Positions 1 to 5,736 of a DNA stretch of 5,897 nucleotides are shown here, one piece after another; the first letter of the stretch is position 1, and each line of letters begins with the position of its first letter. The notes under the pieces are model-generated. The model was not told where the DNA came from and ran no database searches. It saw nothing but the letters and a program-made list of their open reading frames with translations. Source of the DNA: Bacteroidota bacterium (GTDB lineage Bacteria > Bacteroidota > Bacteroidia > Chitinophagales > Chitinophagaceae); assembly GCA_023386855.1 (NCBI GenBank), contig JAEWIW010000018.1, forward strand, positions 1 to 5,897, in the 5' to 3' direction. A program made the translations under genes and the position numbers.

Positions 1-271
1 CCTCAACAGCAATCTTGATATCACTATAGCCTGTAATTATGATTACAGGAACATCGGGATATTTTTCTTTTATTTTGATGAGCATGGATTTTCCATCCGT
101 ACCATCGAGCCTGAAATCGCATAATACAAGTTCAAAGTCGGGAGTTTCCAGTAGTTCATAGGCACGCTTTGAAGTATTGGCTTCTATGACTTCAAAGCCA
201 TGTTTCGACAGGAAACGTTTTAATAACAGGCACATGTCCCTGTCGTCATCAATAACTAAAATCTTTTGCAT
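1..271 (-). CDS. Response regulator, receiver domain (NtrC-like), C-terminal part outside window
   Basis: This is the first 90 codons of a response regulator that continues past the left edge. The protein begins MQKILVIDDD, giving the acidic pocket D8-D10. The predicted phospho-accepting Asp is D52 in LCDFRLDGTDG, and T80 in IIITGYSDIKIAVE is the conserved switch Thr. The ITGYSDIKIAVE stretch is typical of receivers in the NtrC/AtoC/ZraR class, which are followed by an AAA+ sigma-54 activator domain and a Fis-type HTH. Those domains are not visible here, so the class is inference. The gene lies 53 bp downstream of rpoN on the same strand with no visible terminator between them, so co-transcription is likely. 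That neighbour supports a sigma-54-dependent activator. It could also be a different receiver-output fusion or a single-domain regulator. No strong ribosome binding site is seen, as is usual in this phylum. Confidence 0.87.
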   Translation of the reverse strand, partial: MQKILVIDDDRDMCLLLKRFLSKHGFEVIEANTSKRAYELLETPDFELVLCDFRLDGTDGKSMLIKIKEKYPDVPVIIITGYSDIKIAVE

Positions 272-324
272 GAATTTCTGTTTATTTCGGTATTCGGTTA
301 AGGCTATATTCTAACGCAAAACAA

Positions 325-1749
325 TTATGCCCACAGGGCCCTCATCTGTGCTACCGGGATCTGTAACAATTCACGGTATTTTGCCACTGTTCTTCTTGCA
401 ATACTAAATCCTTTCTCCGACAAGATAGTAACCAATTGCTGATCAGTGAAAGGCCTGGTTTTATCTTCCGTCTGGATTACTTCTTCAATAGCAGTCTGTA
501 TCACTTTATTACTGATCACCTCGCCCTGCTGGTTAATAATACCTTCTGTGAAAAGATCCTTCAGCAACAAGGTCCCGAATGGTGTGGCTACATACTTGTT
601 ACAGGTGATCCTGGATACGGTGGAAATATCCACTCCTACCAGTTCTGCAACGTTTTTCAATATCATTGGTTTGATCAGCTTGATATCCCCTTCACGGAAA
701 TAATCGAACTGCAATTTAACGATTGCCTTCACCACTTTAAGCATCGTGCTTTCGCGCTGTTTGATGGCCGACACAAACCATTGTGCTGCATTCAGTTTAT
801 TACGCAGGTATTGCTTTGTTGCTTTATCTGTTTGCTGGCTTTCTTCTGTACAACGGATCTTTTCGAGCCACGACTGGTTAATATGTAAGTTAGCGGATCT
901 TTGCCTGTATAATTGCACTTCTAGTTCATCGCCTTCGCTGGTGATGATAAAATCGGGCATGATCTGCTGGTTCACCTGGATAGATCCCGTATTATCAGTT
1001 ACGGGTTTAAGTTTGAGTGAAGCGATCAATTGTAAAAGGATCTTCAATTCATCTTCGTCGATACCCAGGCTATGCATGATCTTTTCCATATTTCGACTGC
1101 CAAGGTCATTGAAATGCTTTTCCAGTAACTGGATGGATTTTTTAACATCGGGTCGCTTTGTATTCATTCTTTTTAATTGCAGCAGAAGGCATTCCCTGAT
1201 CGACCTTGCACCAATACCTGGCGGATCCAATTCCTGTATTTTGAACAATATTTTTTCAAGTTCCTCTTCTTCCATCCACACATTAAATTTAAAAGAAAGG
1301 TCTTCGGCAATAGAAGAAAATTCCTGCTCAAGCAGGCCATTCTCATTAAGACTGTCAATAAGGTAATTCGCTATTTTGTTTTCCTTATCACTGCATTGGA
1401 GAAAGAGAAATTGTTGCTTCAGCGTTTCCCTGAAATCACCATATTCCGGGAGCGGTCGCTCCGGTATTTTTTCATTGTTAAAGTAATTCTCGTATTCAGT
1501 TTTATAATCCGGGATATCATCATACCCATATTCATCCCAGTCTTTATAGTCATCAACATTCTCCTTATTATACTTATCTATGTCAAGGTCTTCCTCGGAA
1601 GGAGTCTCATCAAGCAGGGGATTTTCTTCCAGCTCCTGTTGGATCCTATGTTCCAGTTCGATGGTATTCAGGTGGAACAGGTTCAACAACTGGATCTGCT
1701 GAGGCAAAATCTTTAATTGTTGTTTTTGTGACAGGTTTTGGTGTAGCAT
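325..1749 (-). CDS. rpoN: RNA polymerase sigma-54 factor RpoN
   Basis: This is the alternative sigma factor that directs RNA polymerase to -24/-12 promoters and needs an AAA+ enhancer-binding activator for open complex formation. The 474-aa protein shows all the expected regions. Residues 1-48 form the Gln/Leu-rich activator-interacting region I (LSQKQQLKILPQQIQLLNLF, then a stretch ending ENPLLDE). Residues about 49-105 form a very acidic, Tyr-rich region II linker, common in Bacteroidota. The core-binding domain follows, with ELDPPGIGARSIRECLLLQL. The HTH lies at about 366-385 (NVAELVGVDISTVSRITCNK), followed by KYVATPFGT. The diagnostic RpoN box is ARRTVAKYRE at 451-460. Length is normal and the gene looks intact (TAA stop). 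The start at 1749 puts region I exactly at the N-terminus. It is divergent from the kinase gene and is followed by a receiver-domain gene. A sigma-54-like promoter lies about 24 bp upstream of the start codon, suggesting possible autoregulation. Confidence 0.97.
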   Translation of the reverse strand: MLHQNLSQKQQLKILPQQIQLLNLFHLNTIELEHRIQQELEENPLLDETPSEEDLDIDKYNKENVDDYKDWDEYGYDDIPDYKTEYENYFNNEKIPERPLPEYGDFRETLKQQFLFLQCSDKENKIANYLIDSLNENGLLEQEFSSIAEDLSFKFNVWMEEEELEKILFKIQELDPPGIGARSIRECLLLQLKRMNTKRPDVKKSIQLLEKHFNDLGSRNMEKIMHSLGIDEDELKILLQLIASLKLKPVTDNTGSIQVNQQIMPDFIITSEGDELEVQLYRQRSANLHINQSWLEKIRCTEESQQTDKATKQYLRNKLNAAQWFVSAIKQRESTMLKVVKAIVKLQFDYFREGDIKLIKPMILKNVAELVGVDISTVSRITCNKYVATPFGTLLLKDLFTEGIINQQGEVISNKVIQTAIEEVIQTEDKTRPFTDQQLVTILSEKGFSIARRTVAKYRELLQIPVAQMRALWA

Positions 1750-1757
1750 GTGAGAGA

Positions 1758-1791
1758 TTTTGGGAATACTGTTGCAAGCTCTGCTCCAAAA
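1758..1791. promoter_or_regulatory. Interrupted palindrome between rpoN and the kinase gene (two opposed sigma-54-like elements)
   Basis: The 34-bp element reads TTTTGG-N8-TTGCAA-N8-CCAAAA and is perfectly symmetric in the named blocks, centred between 1774 and 1775. The right half, read on the minus strand, is the rpoN promoter candidate. The left half, read on the plus strand (1761-1776, TGG-N8-TTGCA), has the same correct GG/GC spacing and points toward the histidine kinase. Its intermediate positions fit less well, and the predicted leader would be about 150 bases. The two elements share the TTGCAA block, so they could not be occupied at the same time. The alternative is a dyad operator for a repressor. 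The rest of the 188-bp intergenic region shows no further convincing element. Confidence 0.38.
1773..1788 (-). promoter_or_regulatory. Candidate sigma-54 (-24/-12) promoter of rpoN
   Basis: Read on the minus strand, the site is TGGAGCAGAGCTTGCA. Against the sigma-54 consensus TGGCAC(A/G)-N4-TTGC(A/T) it matches the -24 TGG, the C and purine at positions 6 and 7, and the full -12 TTGCA. Only positions 4 and 5 differ. The spacing between GG and GC is the required 10 bases. The predicted transcription start, about 12 bases beyond the GC, falls near 1763, some 14 bases before the rpoN start codon, which is a sensible leader length. This is a pattern match only. No enhancer site for an activator was identified. 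Confidence 0.42.
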
Positions 1792-1937
1792 ATTTGTTTA
1801 GGTTTGCTTATTGATGTTTCTACCCTTTGAAAACAAGCGATTACTGCCTAAATAGTTGTTTTATTTAATTCCCGGATCTGGAACAACAGCCATTCGAAAA
1901 CCGGGTGGTGTAGAAAAAATTACCCAAAAATCACTGA

Positions 1938-3326
1938 ATGAAACCAAAATACGGATGGATATATCTCTGCTTTGTTCTGTCCCTGGTCATATTGGTGGCT
2001 ACATCAGTGTCGTTTTACCGCCAGTTTCATCTTCTTGAAGTTCATTCCAGCCAGCTTCTTCATAACCAGCTTGTATATACGCAGTTAAGAGATCTCAAGC
2101 AGATTGTATGGAAAGCTGAATCAAATGCCCGAGGTTTTATGGTTACCGGCGATTCCATGTACCTGAAAGGGATGGCCAATGTAAGGGAGGATATCAGCGA
2201 AATAGTGGATTCCCTAAAAAGTCTTTTTGGAAAGGAAACTATACAGAGCAACCGGTTAATCCTGCTGAATGCAAGCCTTACCGGCAGGATCAATGTTCTT
2301 ACACGCAATATTCAAAAGGTTGCCATCGGCGATACTATGGGATTGTCAGAATCATTAATGCATGGTCAGCAGTTAATGCATCTTTTCCAGGAGGAGTCGG
2401 ACCAGATTGAAAAAGATGAAGTGGCCGAGCGATTGAGAACCGGAAGAGAACTTCATTTTTTTACCCGTATCACACCCATATCCTTCAACATTATCCTGGT
2501 TTTTTCAGGGATACTAACGCTGGTTTCCTTCCTGTTCATCCTGAAGGAAATGCGTACCAGGATCAGGTACCAGGATGAACTTGAACGTAAGCTCAAGGAG
2601 TTGAATAGTTCAACATCAGAGTTGGAACGGTTTACCTATGTTGCCTCCCACGATCTGCAGGAACCTTTAAGAAAGATCAGGACTTTCAGCGACAGGCTGA
2701 TGAGCAAGCACCGGGATTCCATGAATGAAGAAGCATCACGTATTATTGAGCGTATTGATGCTTCCTCTCACCGGATGCAGGACCTTATCCAGGATATGGT
2801 CAATTTCACCAACCTGGTGAACAGGGAAGAGACTGCGATGGTTTGCGACCTGAACCTGATTCTTGAAAAAACCTTGCAGCAGATGAGCCAGCAGGTCATG
2901 GAAAAAGAGGCAATGATCAAATACGATAAACTTCCCATCATCAACGGGTTCAGGGAACAACTGGGGTTACTGTTCAGGTCCTTGCTTGAAAACGCTTTGA
3001 AATTTGCTGATGCAGACCGGCAATGTGAGATTACCATTCATTATCACCAGGTGGAAGGATATAATATTCCTTTATTTAACCTTCCATCCAAAAGGCTTTA
3101 CCACCAGATTGCCATTAAAGACAATGGTATTGGATTCGATAATGAATTTGCATCAAAGATATTTCTCATTTTCCAGCGGTTGCACTCACAGGAATCACCC
3201 TACCATGGAAAAGGGATAGGTCTCGCCATTGCACAAAGGGTTGTGGCTAATCATAACGGTGTTATCCTGGCGAGAGGAAAGACTGGAGAAGGCGCAACTT
3301 TCTCCATATATTTCCCCATAGTTTAG
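1938..3326 (+). CDS. CHASE3-domain membrane sensor histidine kinase
   Basis: This 462-aa inner-membrane histidine kinase should autophosphorylate on His and pass phosphate to a response regulator. A membrane segment at about 7-25 and a second at about 180-202 flank an extracytoplasmic region that fits CHASE3 (the WKAESNARGFMVTGDSMYL stretch at about 58-76 is its hallmark). A coiled-coil linker (about 203-232) leads into the HisKA domain, with the H-box FTYVASHDLQEPLRKI and phosphorylatable H238. The ATPase domain has the N-box LLENALKF (N352), G1 KDNGIGF (D395), F-box IFLIFQRLH (about 408-416) and G2 GKGIGLA (424-430), so it appears catalytically complete. SHDLQEPLRKI resembles the phytochrome-like kinase subgroup. 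There is no receiver domain and no partner on the same strand. The divergent rpoN-linked regulator is a possible partner by position only. The ligand is unknown. The start at 1938 places the first membrane helix just after a short KPK segment. Confidence 0.93.
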   Translation: MKPKYGWIYLCFVLSLVILVATSVSFYRQFHLLEVHSSQLLHNQLVYTQLRDLKQIVWKAESNARGFMVTGDSMYLKGMANVREDISEIVDSLKSLFGKETIQSNRLILLNASLTGRINVLTRNIQKVAIGDTMGLSESLMHGQQLMHLFQEESDQIEKDEVAERLRTGRELHFFTRITPISFNIILVFSGILTLVSFLFILKEMRTRIRYQDELERKLKELNSSTSELERFTYVASHDLQEPLRKIRTFSDRLMSKHRDSMNEEASRIIERIDASSHRMQDLIQDMVNFTNLVNREETAMVCDLNLILEKTLQQMSQQVMEKEAMIKYDKLPIINGFREQLGLLFRSLLENALKFADADRQCEITIHYHQVEGYNIPLFNLPSKRLYHQIAIKDNGIGFDNEFASKIFLIFQRLHSQESPYHGKGIGLAIAQRVVANHNGVILARGKTGEGATFSIYFPIV

Positions 3327-4163
3327 TTAACCTCCCACAACTTCACCGCCATTTACATGGATGACCTGCCCGGTAATATAAGAGGCATCATCACTTGCAA
3401 GAAATACATATGCGGGGGCCACTTCAGAAGGTTTGCCTGCACGCTTCATCGGTGTGTTTTTTCCAAAGTTTTTTAGATGATCTTCCGTAAAGGTTGCAAT
3501 CACCAATGGAGTCCAGATGGGACCGGGGGCAACAGCATTAACACGGATACCTTTGGTGGCTAGATTTTTAGCCAGCGACCTGGTAAAGGAAAGTATAGCT
3601 CCTTTAGTGGCAGAATAATCCATAAGGTGTTGAGATCCCCGGTATGCAACCACAGAAACCGTATTAATGATGCATGAGTTTTCCTTCATTACTTTCAATG
3701 CTTCCCTTGAAAAATAAAAGAATGAATACATATTTACTTCGAAAGTTCTTTTAAACTGTTCAGTGCTTATCTCACGAAGGTCATTATCTTCCTCATGCGT
3801 GCCCGCATTGTTGACGAGGATGGTCAGTTTACCCAACTCACTTACCGTTTGCTGTACCACCGACTGGCAGAAATTTTCATCTGATATGTCTCCTTTAAAC
3901 AACCGGCACTTTCTGCCTTCTTTTTCAACCATAGACTTTGTTTCTTCTGCGTCCTTGTCACTTTCAAGGTAAACTATGGCTATATCCGCTCCCTCCTTAG
4001 CATACAGAATGGCCACAGACCTTCCAATTCCGCTATCGCCACCTGTAATGATAGCAACCTGCCTCTCGAGTTTATGGGAAGATGTATAACCAGGTTTCAC
4101 CGCTTCCAGCATTTCCTTTGGAACAACCTGTTCTTTTGAAGATGGTATTTGGTCAGTATTCAT
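3327..4163 (-). CDS. SDR family NAD(P)-dependent oxidoreductase (YghA/GSP39-like)
   Basis: This 278-aa classical short-chain dehydrogenase/reductase is predicted to be a cytoplasmic NAD(P)(H)-dependent oxidoreductase; the substrate cannot be read from sequence. A 33-residue N-terminal extension precedes the Rossmann fold, as in the E. coli YghA and B. subtilis general stress protein 39 group. Visible motifs are the cofactor loop TGGDSGIGRS (40-49), the acidic turn D92 in KGDISD, NNAG (118-121), N144, the catalytic S170, Y183 and K187 (YSATK), PGPIWTPL (213-220), and the C-terminal YITGQVIHVNGGE. All four residues of the N-S-Y-K tetrad are present, so the enzyme looks functional. Its stop codon abuts that of the convergent kinase gene with no spacer. 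Members of this group are often stress-induced in other bacteria; that role here is inference. Confidence 0.93.
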   Translation of the reverse strand: MNTDQIPSSKEQVVPKEMLEAVKPGYTSSHKLERQVAIITGGDSGIGRSVAILYAKEGADIAIVYLESDKDAEETKSMVEKEGRKCRLFKGDISDENFCQSVVQQTVSELGKLTILVNNAGTHEEDNDLREISTEQFKRTFEVNMYSFFYFSREALKVMKENSCIINTVSVVAYRGSQHLMDYSATKGAILSFTRSLAKNLATKGIRVNAVAPGPIWTPLVIATFTEDHLKNFGKNTPMKRAGKPSEVAPAYVFLASDDASYITGQVIHVNGGEVVGG

Positions 4164-4250
4164 AATGTTTTATCCGCAATGCTGAAAAATTTGTACCGAT
4201 AATTACACGAATAATCCATGTTACTCACCAATCCGGTGCATATTGAACTG

Positions 4251-4266
4251 TGCAAAACCTTTTCCT
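4251..4266 (-). promoter_or_regulatory. Weak sigma-54-like element upstream of the SDR gene
   Basis: The minus strand reads AGGAAAAGGTTTTGCA. The -24 GG and -12 TTGCA are present with the correct 10-base spacing between GG and GC, but the CAC part of the -24 block is degenerate. The predicted start would be near 4241, giving a leader of about 78 bases to the SDR start codon. It is listed because it resembles the element at rpoN. Chance occurrence is quite possible in this AT-rich spacer. Confidence 0.2.
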
Positions 4267-4321
4267 TCATTTGATCCTGTACATTTAGAATTATGGCATA
4301 GTATTTTAACCTTGTTTTGCA

Positions 4322-4335
4322 GATCAATTGTGATC
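4322..4335. promoter_or_regulatory. Short inverted repeat GATCA-N4-TGATC in the SDR/DUF1328 intergenic region
   Basis: A perfect 5-bp inverted repeat, GATCA-ATTG-TGATC, lies 72 bp upstream of the DUF1328 gene. Size and form resemble an operator half-site pair for a dimeric HTH regulator, for example of the CRP/FNR family, but it does not match either consensus closely. The remaining 243-bp spacer (4164-4406), which separates two divergent genes, shows no RNA gene and no perfect TAnnTTTG element. Confidence 0.2.
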
Positions 4336-4406
4336 CGTACCCCCGGAAAATCCTTTTAGGAACTGTAGAATGAGATAACCTTATTTGTTCACTAAAACGA
4401 AAAACT

Positions 4407-4571
4407 ATGTTACGTTGGACAATTGTATTTTTAGTAGTAGCGCTGATAGCAGCATTATTAGGATTTACCGGAATCGCAGCCGGGGCTGCATCTATCGCAA
4501 AAATTTTATTTTACATTTTTATTGTGCTGTTCCTTATTTCGCTCATCGCGGGAGGGTTCAGACGTTCATAA
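4407..4571 (+). CDS. DUF1328 / YtjA-family small membrane protein
   Basis: This 54-aa protein begins [20 protein letters not shown] and ends GGFRRS before a TAA stop. I recognise the DUF1328 (YtjA) pattern: an MLRW start, a first membrane helix (about 5-20), a small-residue linker [12 protein letters not shown] (21-32), a second helix (about 33-50), and a short basic tail. The length is typical for the family. It is predicted to be an inner-membrane protein with two helices. No biochemical function is established for the family, although members often sit near stress-related genes. A different, longer frame (4385-4579) overlaps it but encodes no recognisable protein. The gene is divergent from the SDR gene and is followed 34 bases later by a strong terminator, so it is probably a single-gene transcript. 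Confidence 0.9.
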   Translation: MLRWTIVFLVVALIAALLGFTGIAAGAASIAKILFYIFIVLFLISLIAGGFRRS

Positions 4572-4605
4572 TGCAGTAGAAGTTGGGTAGTTTAGAGGGG
4601 TAATG

Positions 4606-4647
4606 AAGAGGCTGTCTCAATAAGTTGAGTCAGCCTCTTTGTTTTTT
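4606..4647 (+). terminator. Intrinsic terminator of the DUF1328 gene
   Basis: A 15-bp stem (4606-4620 with 4625-4639, arms AAGAGGCTGTCTCAA and TTGAGTCAGCCTCTT) has one T-T mismatch and a TAAG loop. It is followed by TG and six T residues (4642-4647). This is the form of a strong rho-independent terminator for plus-strand transcription, 34 bases after the DUF1328 stop codon. Confidence 0.9.
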
Positions 4648-4683
4648 ATACCATAGTGTATTTGAAAGAGCTTCCCCTTGAGT

Positions 4684-4715
4684 AAAAAAAACGGGATCCA
4701 TGATGAATCCCGTTT
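4684..4715 (-). terminator. Intrinsic terminator of the OmpA-family lipoprotein gene
   Basis: A perfect 9-bp stem (AAACGGGAT at 4689-4697 with ATCCCGTTT at 4707-4715) has a 9-base loop. On the minus strand it runs into eight U residues (the A-run at 4684-4691), partly within the stem base. It lies 22 bases beyond the stop codon of the lipoprotein gene, as expected for its rho-independent terminator. Confidence 0.88.
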
Positions 4716-4737
4716 AAACAATTCCTTCCTTAAGTAT

Positions 4738-5406
4738 TTATTTTCCTGCCTGCTGTTCAGCTTCCTTAACCATTTTCTCGTTTGCATAAATGGCAAATTC
4801 CACACGCCTGTTCTTAGCCATATTAGCATCCGAATCGTTTGGATATTTCGGTTGATTTTCCCCGTAATAAGCCGTTTTAATTCGGCTGTCCGAAACATTT
4901 TTCTGTCTTAAAAATGAAGCTACAGATTGAGCCCTGCGCTTCGACAGGTCCATGTTATAATCTTCTGAACCTTTAGAATCTGTATGTCCTTCTACCAAAA
5001 CATATGTATCCGGGTATTTGTTCAGGATATCAGTAAGGTCTGATAGCTTTTTACTGGCATCAGCAGTAATTGCAGACTTGTCGTAACCAAACAACACTCC
5101 TTCTTCAAATGTTACATTGATTCCTTCGCCAACTCTTTTCACTTCTGCTCCCGGGATCTGGGAAATTTCTTCCGCCTGTTTGTCCATTTTCTTGCCGATA
5201 ATTCCACCGGCAACACCACCTACAGCGGCACCGATAATGGCTCCAAGGGCAGTGTTCCCTGCGGCTTTTCCTACCCCTGCACCAACTGCTCCACCGGCAC
5301 CTGCGCCGATCAGCACTCCTTTTTGTGATTTGCTAAGGCTCTTACACCCACTTGCTGCGATCAGCAATGAAAGGCAAAGCATTAATACATTCGATCCTCT
5401 TTTCAT
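4738..5406 (-). CDS. OmpA-family peptidoglycan-binding lipoprotein with glycine zipper
   Basis: This 222-aa envelope protein is predicted to link the membrane to peptidoglycan. The N-terminus is a lipoprotein signal peptide (KRG, hydrophobic core, then AASGC), with C21 as the lipidated residue. Residues about 30-71 are a Gly/Ala-rich glycine zipper (GAGAGGAVGAGVGKAAGN, then a second GAIIGAAVGGVAGGIIG block), probably membrane-inserting or oligomerising. The OmpA C-terminal domain covers about 97-208, with the peptidoglycan-binding signature EGHTDSKGSEDYNMDLSKRR. D143 and R158 occupy the positions that contact diaminopimelate in E. coli OmpA, and NRRVEF (199-204) closes the domain. A short charged tail follows. 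There is no beta-barrel, so this is a Pal/YiaD-like architecture rather than true OmpA. A canonical acidic Bacteroidota surface-export signal after the Cys is not apparent, suggesting it faces the periplasm. It lies 33 bp downstream of a small ORF on the same strand and has its own terminator. Confidence 0.94.
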   Translation of the reverse strand: MKRGSNVLMLCLSLLIAASGCKSLSKSQKGVLIGAGAGGAVGAGVGKAAGNTALGAIIGAAVGGVAGGIIGKKMDKQAEEISQIPGAEVKRVGEGINVTFEEGVLFGYDKSAITADASKKLSDLTDILNKYPDTYVLVEGHTDSKGSEDYNMDLSKRRAQSVASFLRQKNVSDSRIKTAYYGENQPKYPNDSDANMAKNRRVEFAIYANEKMVKEAEQQAGK

Positions 5407-5439
5407 AGTTTACTTTTTAAATGATTAAAATCTTTTTGA

Positions 5440-5652
5440 TCAATCCATGAATCCTTCCTTACCTTCTTCATCAAGCCTGTCTGTTGTGTTCAAAGCCTGG
5501 TCCTGCTCCTGTTCATTCAGGAAAGTTTCGGGCTCAGTTTCCTGGACAGTTGGTTCTTTCTTAGCGGGAATCCTGTTCTCCTCAGGCTCTTTGCTAAGTC
5601 CTTCCTTGAGTTTCTTTTTCTTTTTTGGAGGAGGAGTTAATGAATTAAACAT
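5440..5652 (-). CDS. Small charged hypothetical protein (70 aa)
   Basis: I do not recognise this protein. It is very hydrophilic and probably disordered: PPPKKKKKLK near the N-terminus (7-16), a Glu/Pro/Thr-rich middle (PTVQETEPETFLNEQEQD), and an acidic end (DRLDEEGKEGFMD). There is no signal peptide, membrane segment or Cys. It is on the same strand as the OmpA-family lipoprotein gene, 33 bp upstream, so the two may form an operon. No promoter or terminator separates them visibly. The opposite strand also has an open frame here (5447-5677), but it is Ser/Phe-rich low complexity and looks like a shadow. The call as a gene rests on the position, the intact frame, and composition like that of small cytoplasmic charged proteins. 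Confidence 0.5.
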   Translation of the reverse strand: MFNSLTPPPKKKKKLKEGLSKEPEENRIPAKKEPTVQETEPETFLNEQEQDQALNTTDRLDEEGKEGFMD

Positions 5653-5710
5653 GGTTTCAGTTTGCTACACTAAATGAAAAAACAATACCAGTCTGTTATG
5701 TTTGCTTACC

Positions 5711-5718
5711 TATATTTG
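5711..5718 (+). promoter_or_regulatory. Bacteroidota-type -7 element (TAnnTTTG) of the response regulator gene
   Basis: TATATTTG matches the TAnnTTTG -7 consensus of the Bacteroidota housekeeping sigma factor perfectly and lies 18 bases before the start codon at 5737. Transcription would start close to 5725, leaving a leader of about a dozen bases. No TTTG -33 box stands at the usual distance (the TTTG at 5701-5704 is too close), so the promoter is only partly supported. Confidence 0.5.
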
Positions 5719-5736
5719 TAGCCTAACGTAGAAAAA

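Noticed and set aside
436..1716. Several long plus-strand open frames (436-888, 746-1366, 1177-1716)
   Set aside because: They lie opposite rpoN, whose domains and RpoN box are unmistakable. Their translations are Cys/Phe/Ser-rich or hydrophobic with no family features, as expected for antisense shadows.
1803..1829. Possible Bacteroidota promoter for the kinase (TTTG at 1803, TACCCTTTG at 1821)
   Set aside because: The -7 box has three bases instead of two between TA and TTTG, and the distance to the TTTG box is about 14 bases, shorter than the usual spacing.
1871..1905. Inverted repeat CCCGG ... CCGGG upstream of the kinase
   Set aside because: It has only 5-bp arms and a 25-base loop with no T-tract; this is likely by chance.
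4226..4238. Inverted repeat CACC-N5-GGTG
   Set aside because: Four-base arms are too short to distinguish from chance, and there is no associated promoter or T-tract.
4380..4387. CTTATTTG as a -7 box for the DUF1328 gene
   Set aside because: The TA of TAnnTTTG is not matched, and no TTTG box stands at the expected distance upstream.
4617..4898. Minus-strand open frame overlapping the end of the OmpA-family gene
   Set aside because: It overlaps the well-supported OmpA domain in another frame, runs through the terminator, and shows no recognisable domain.
5447..5677. Plus-strand frame rich in Ser and Phe
   Set aside because: Its FFFFF and SSSS runs come from reading the complement of the poly-Lys and Glu codons of the minus-strand ORF. 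It has low complexity and no family features.
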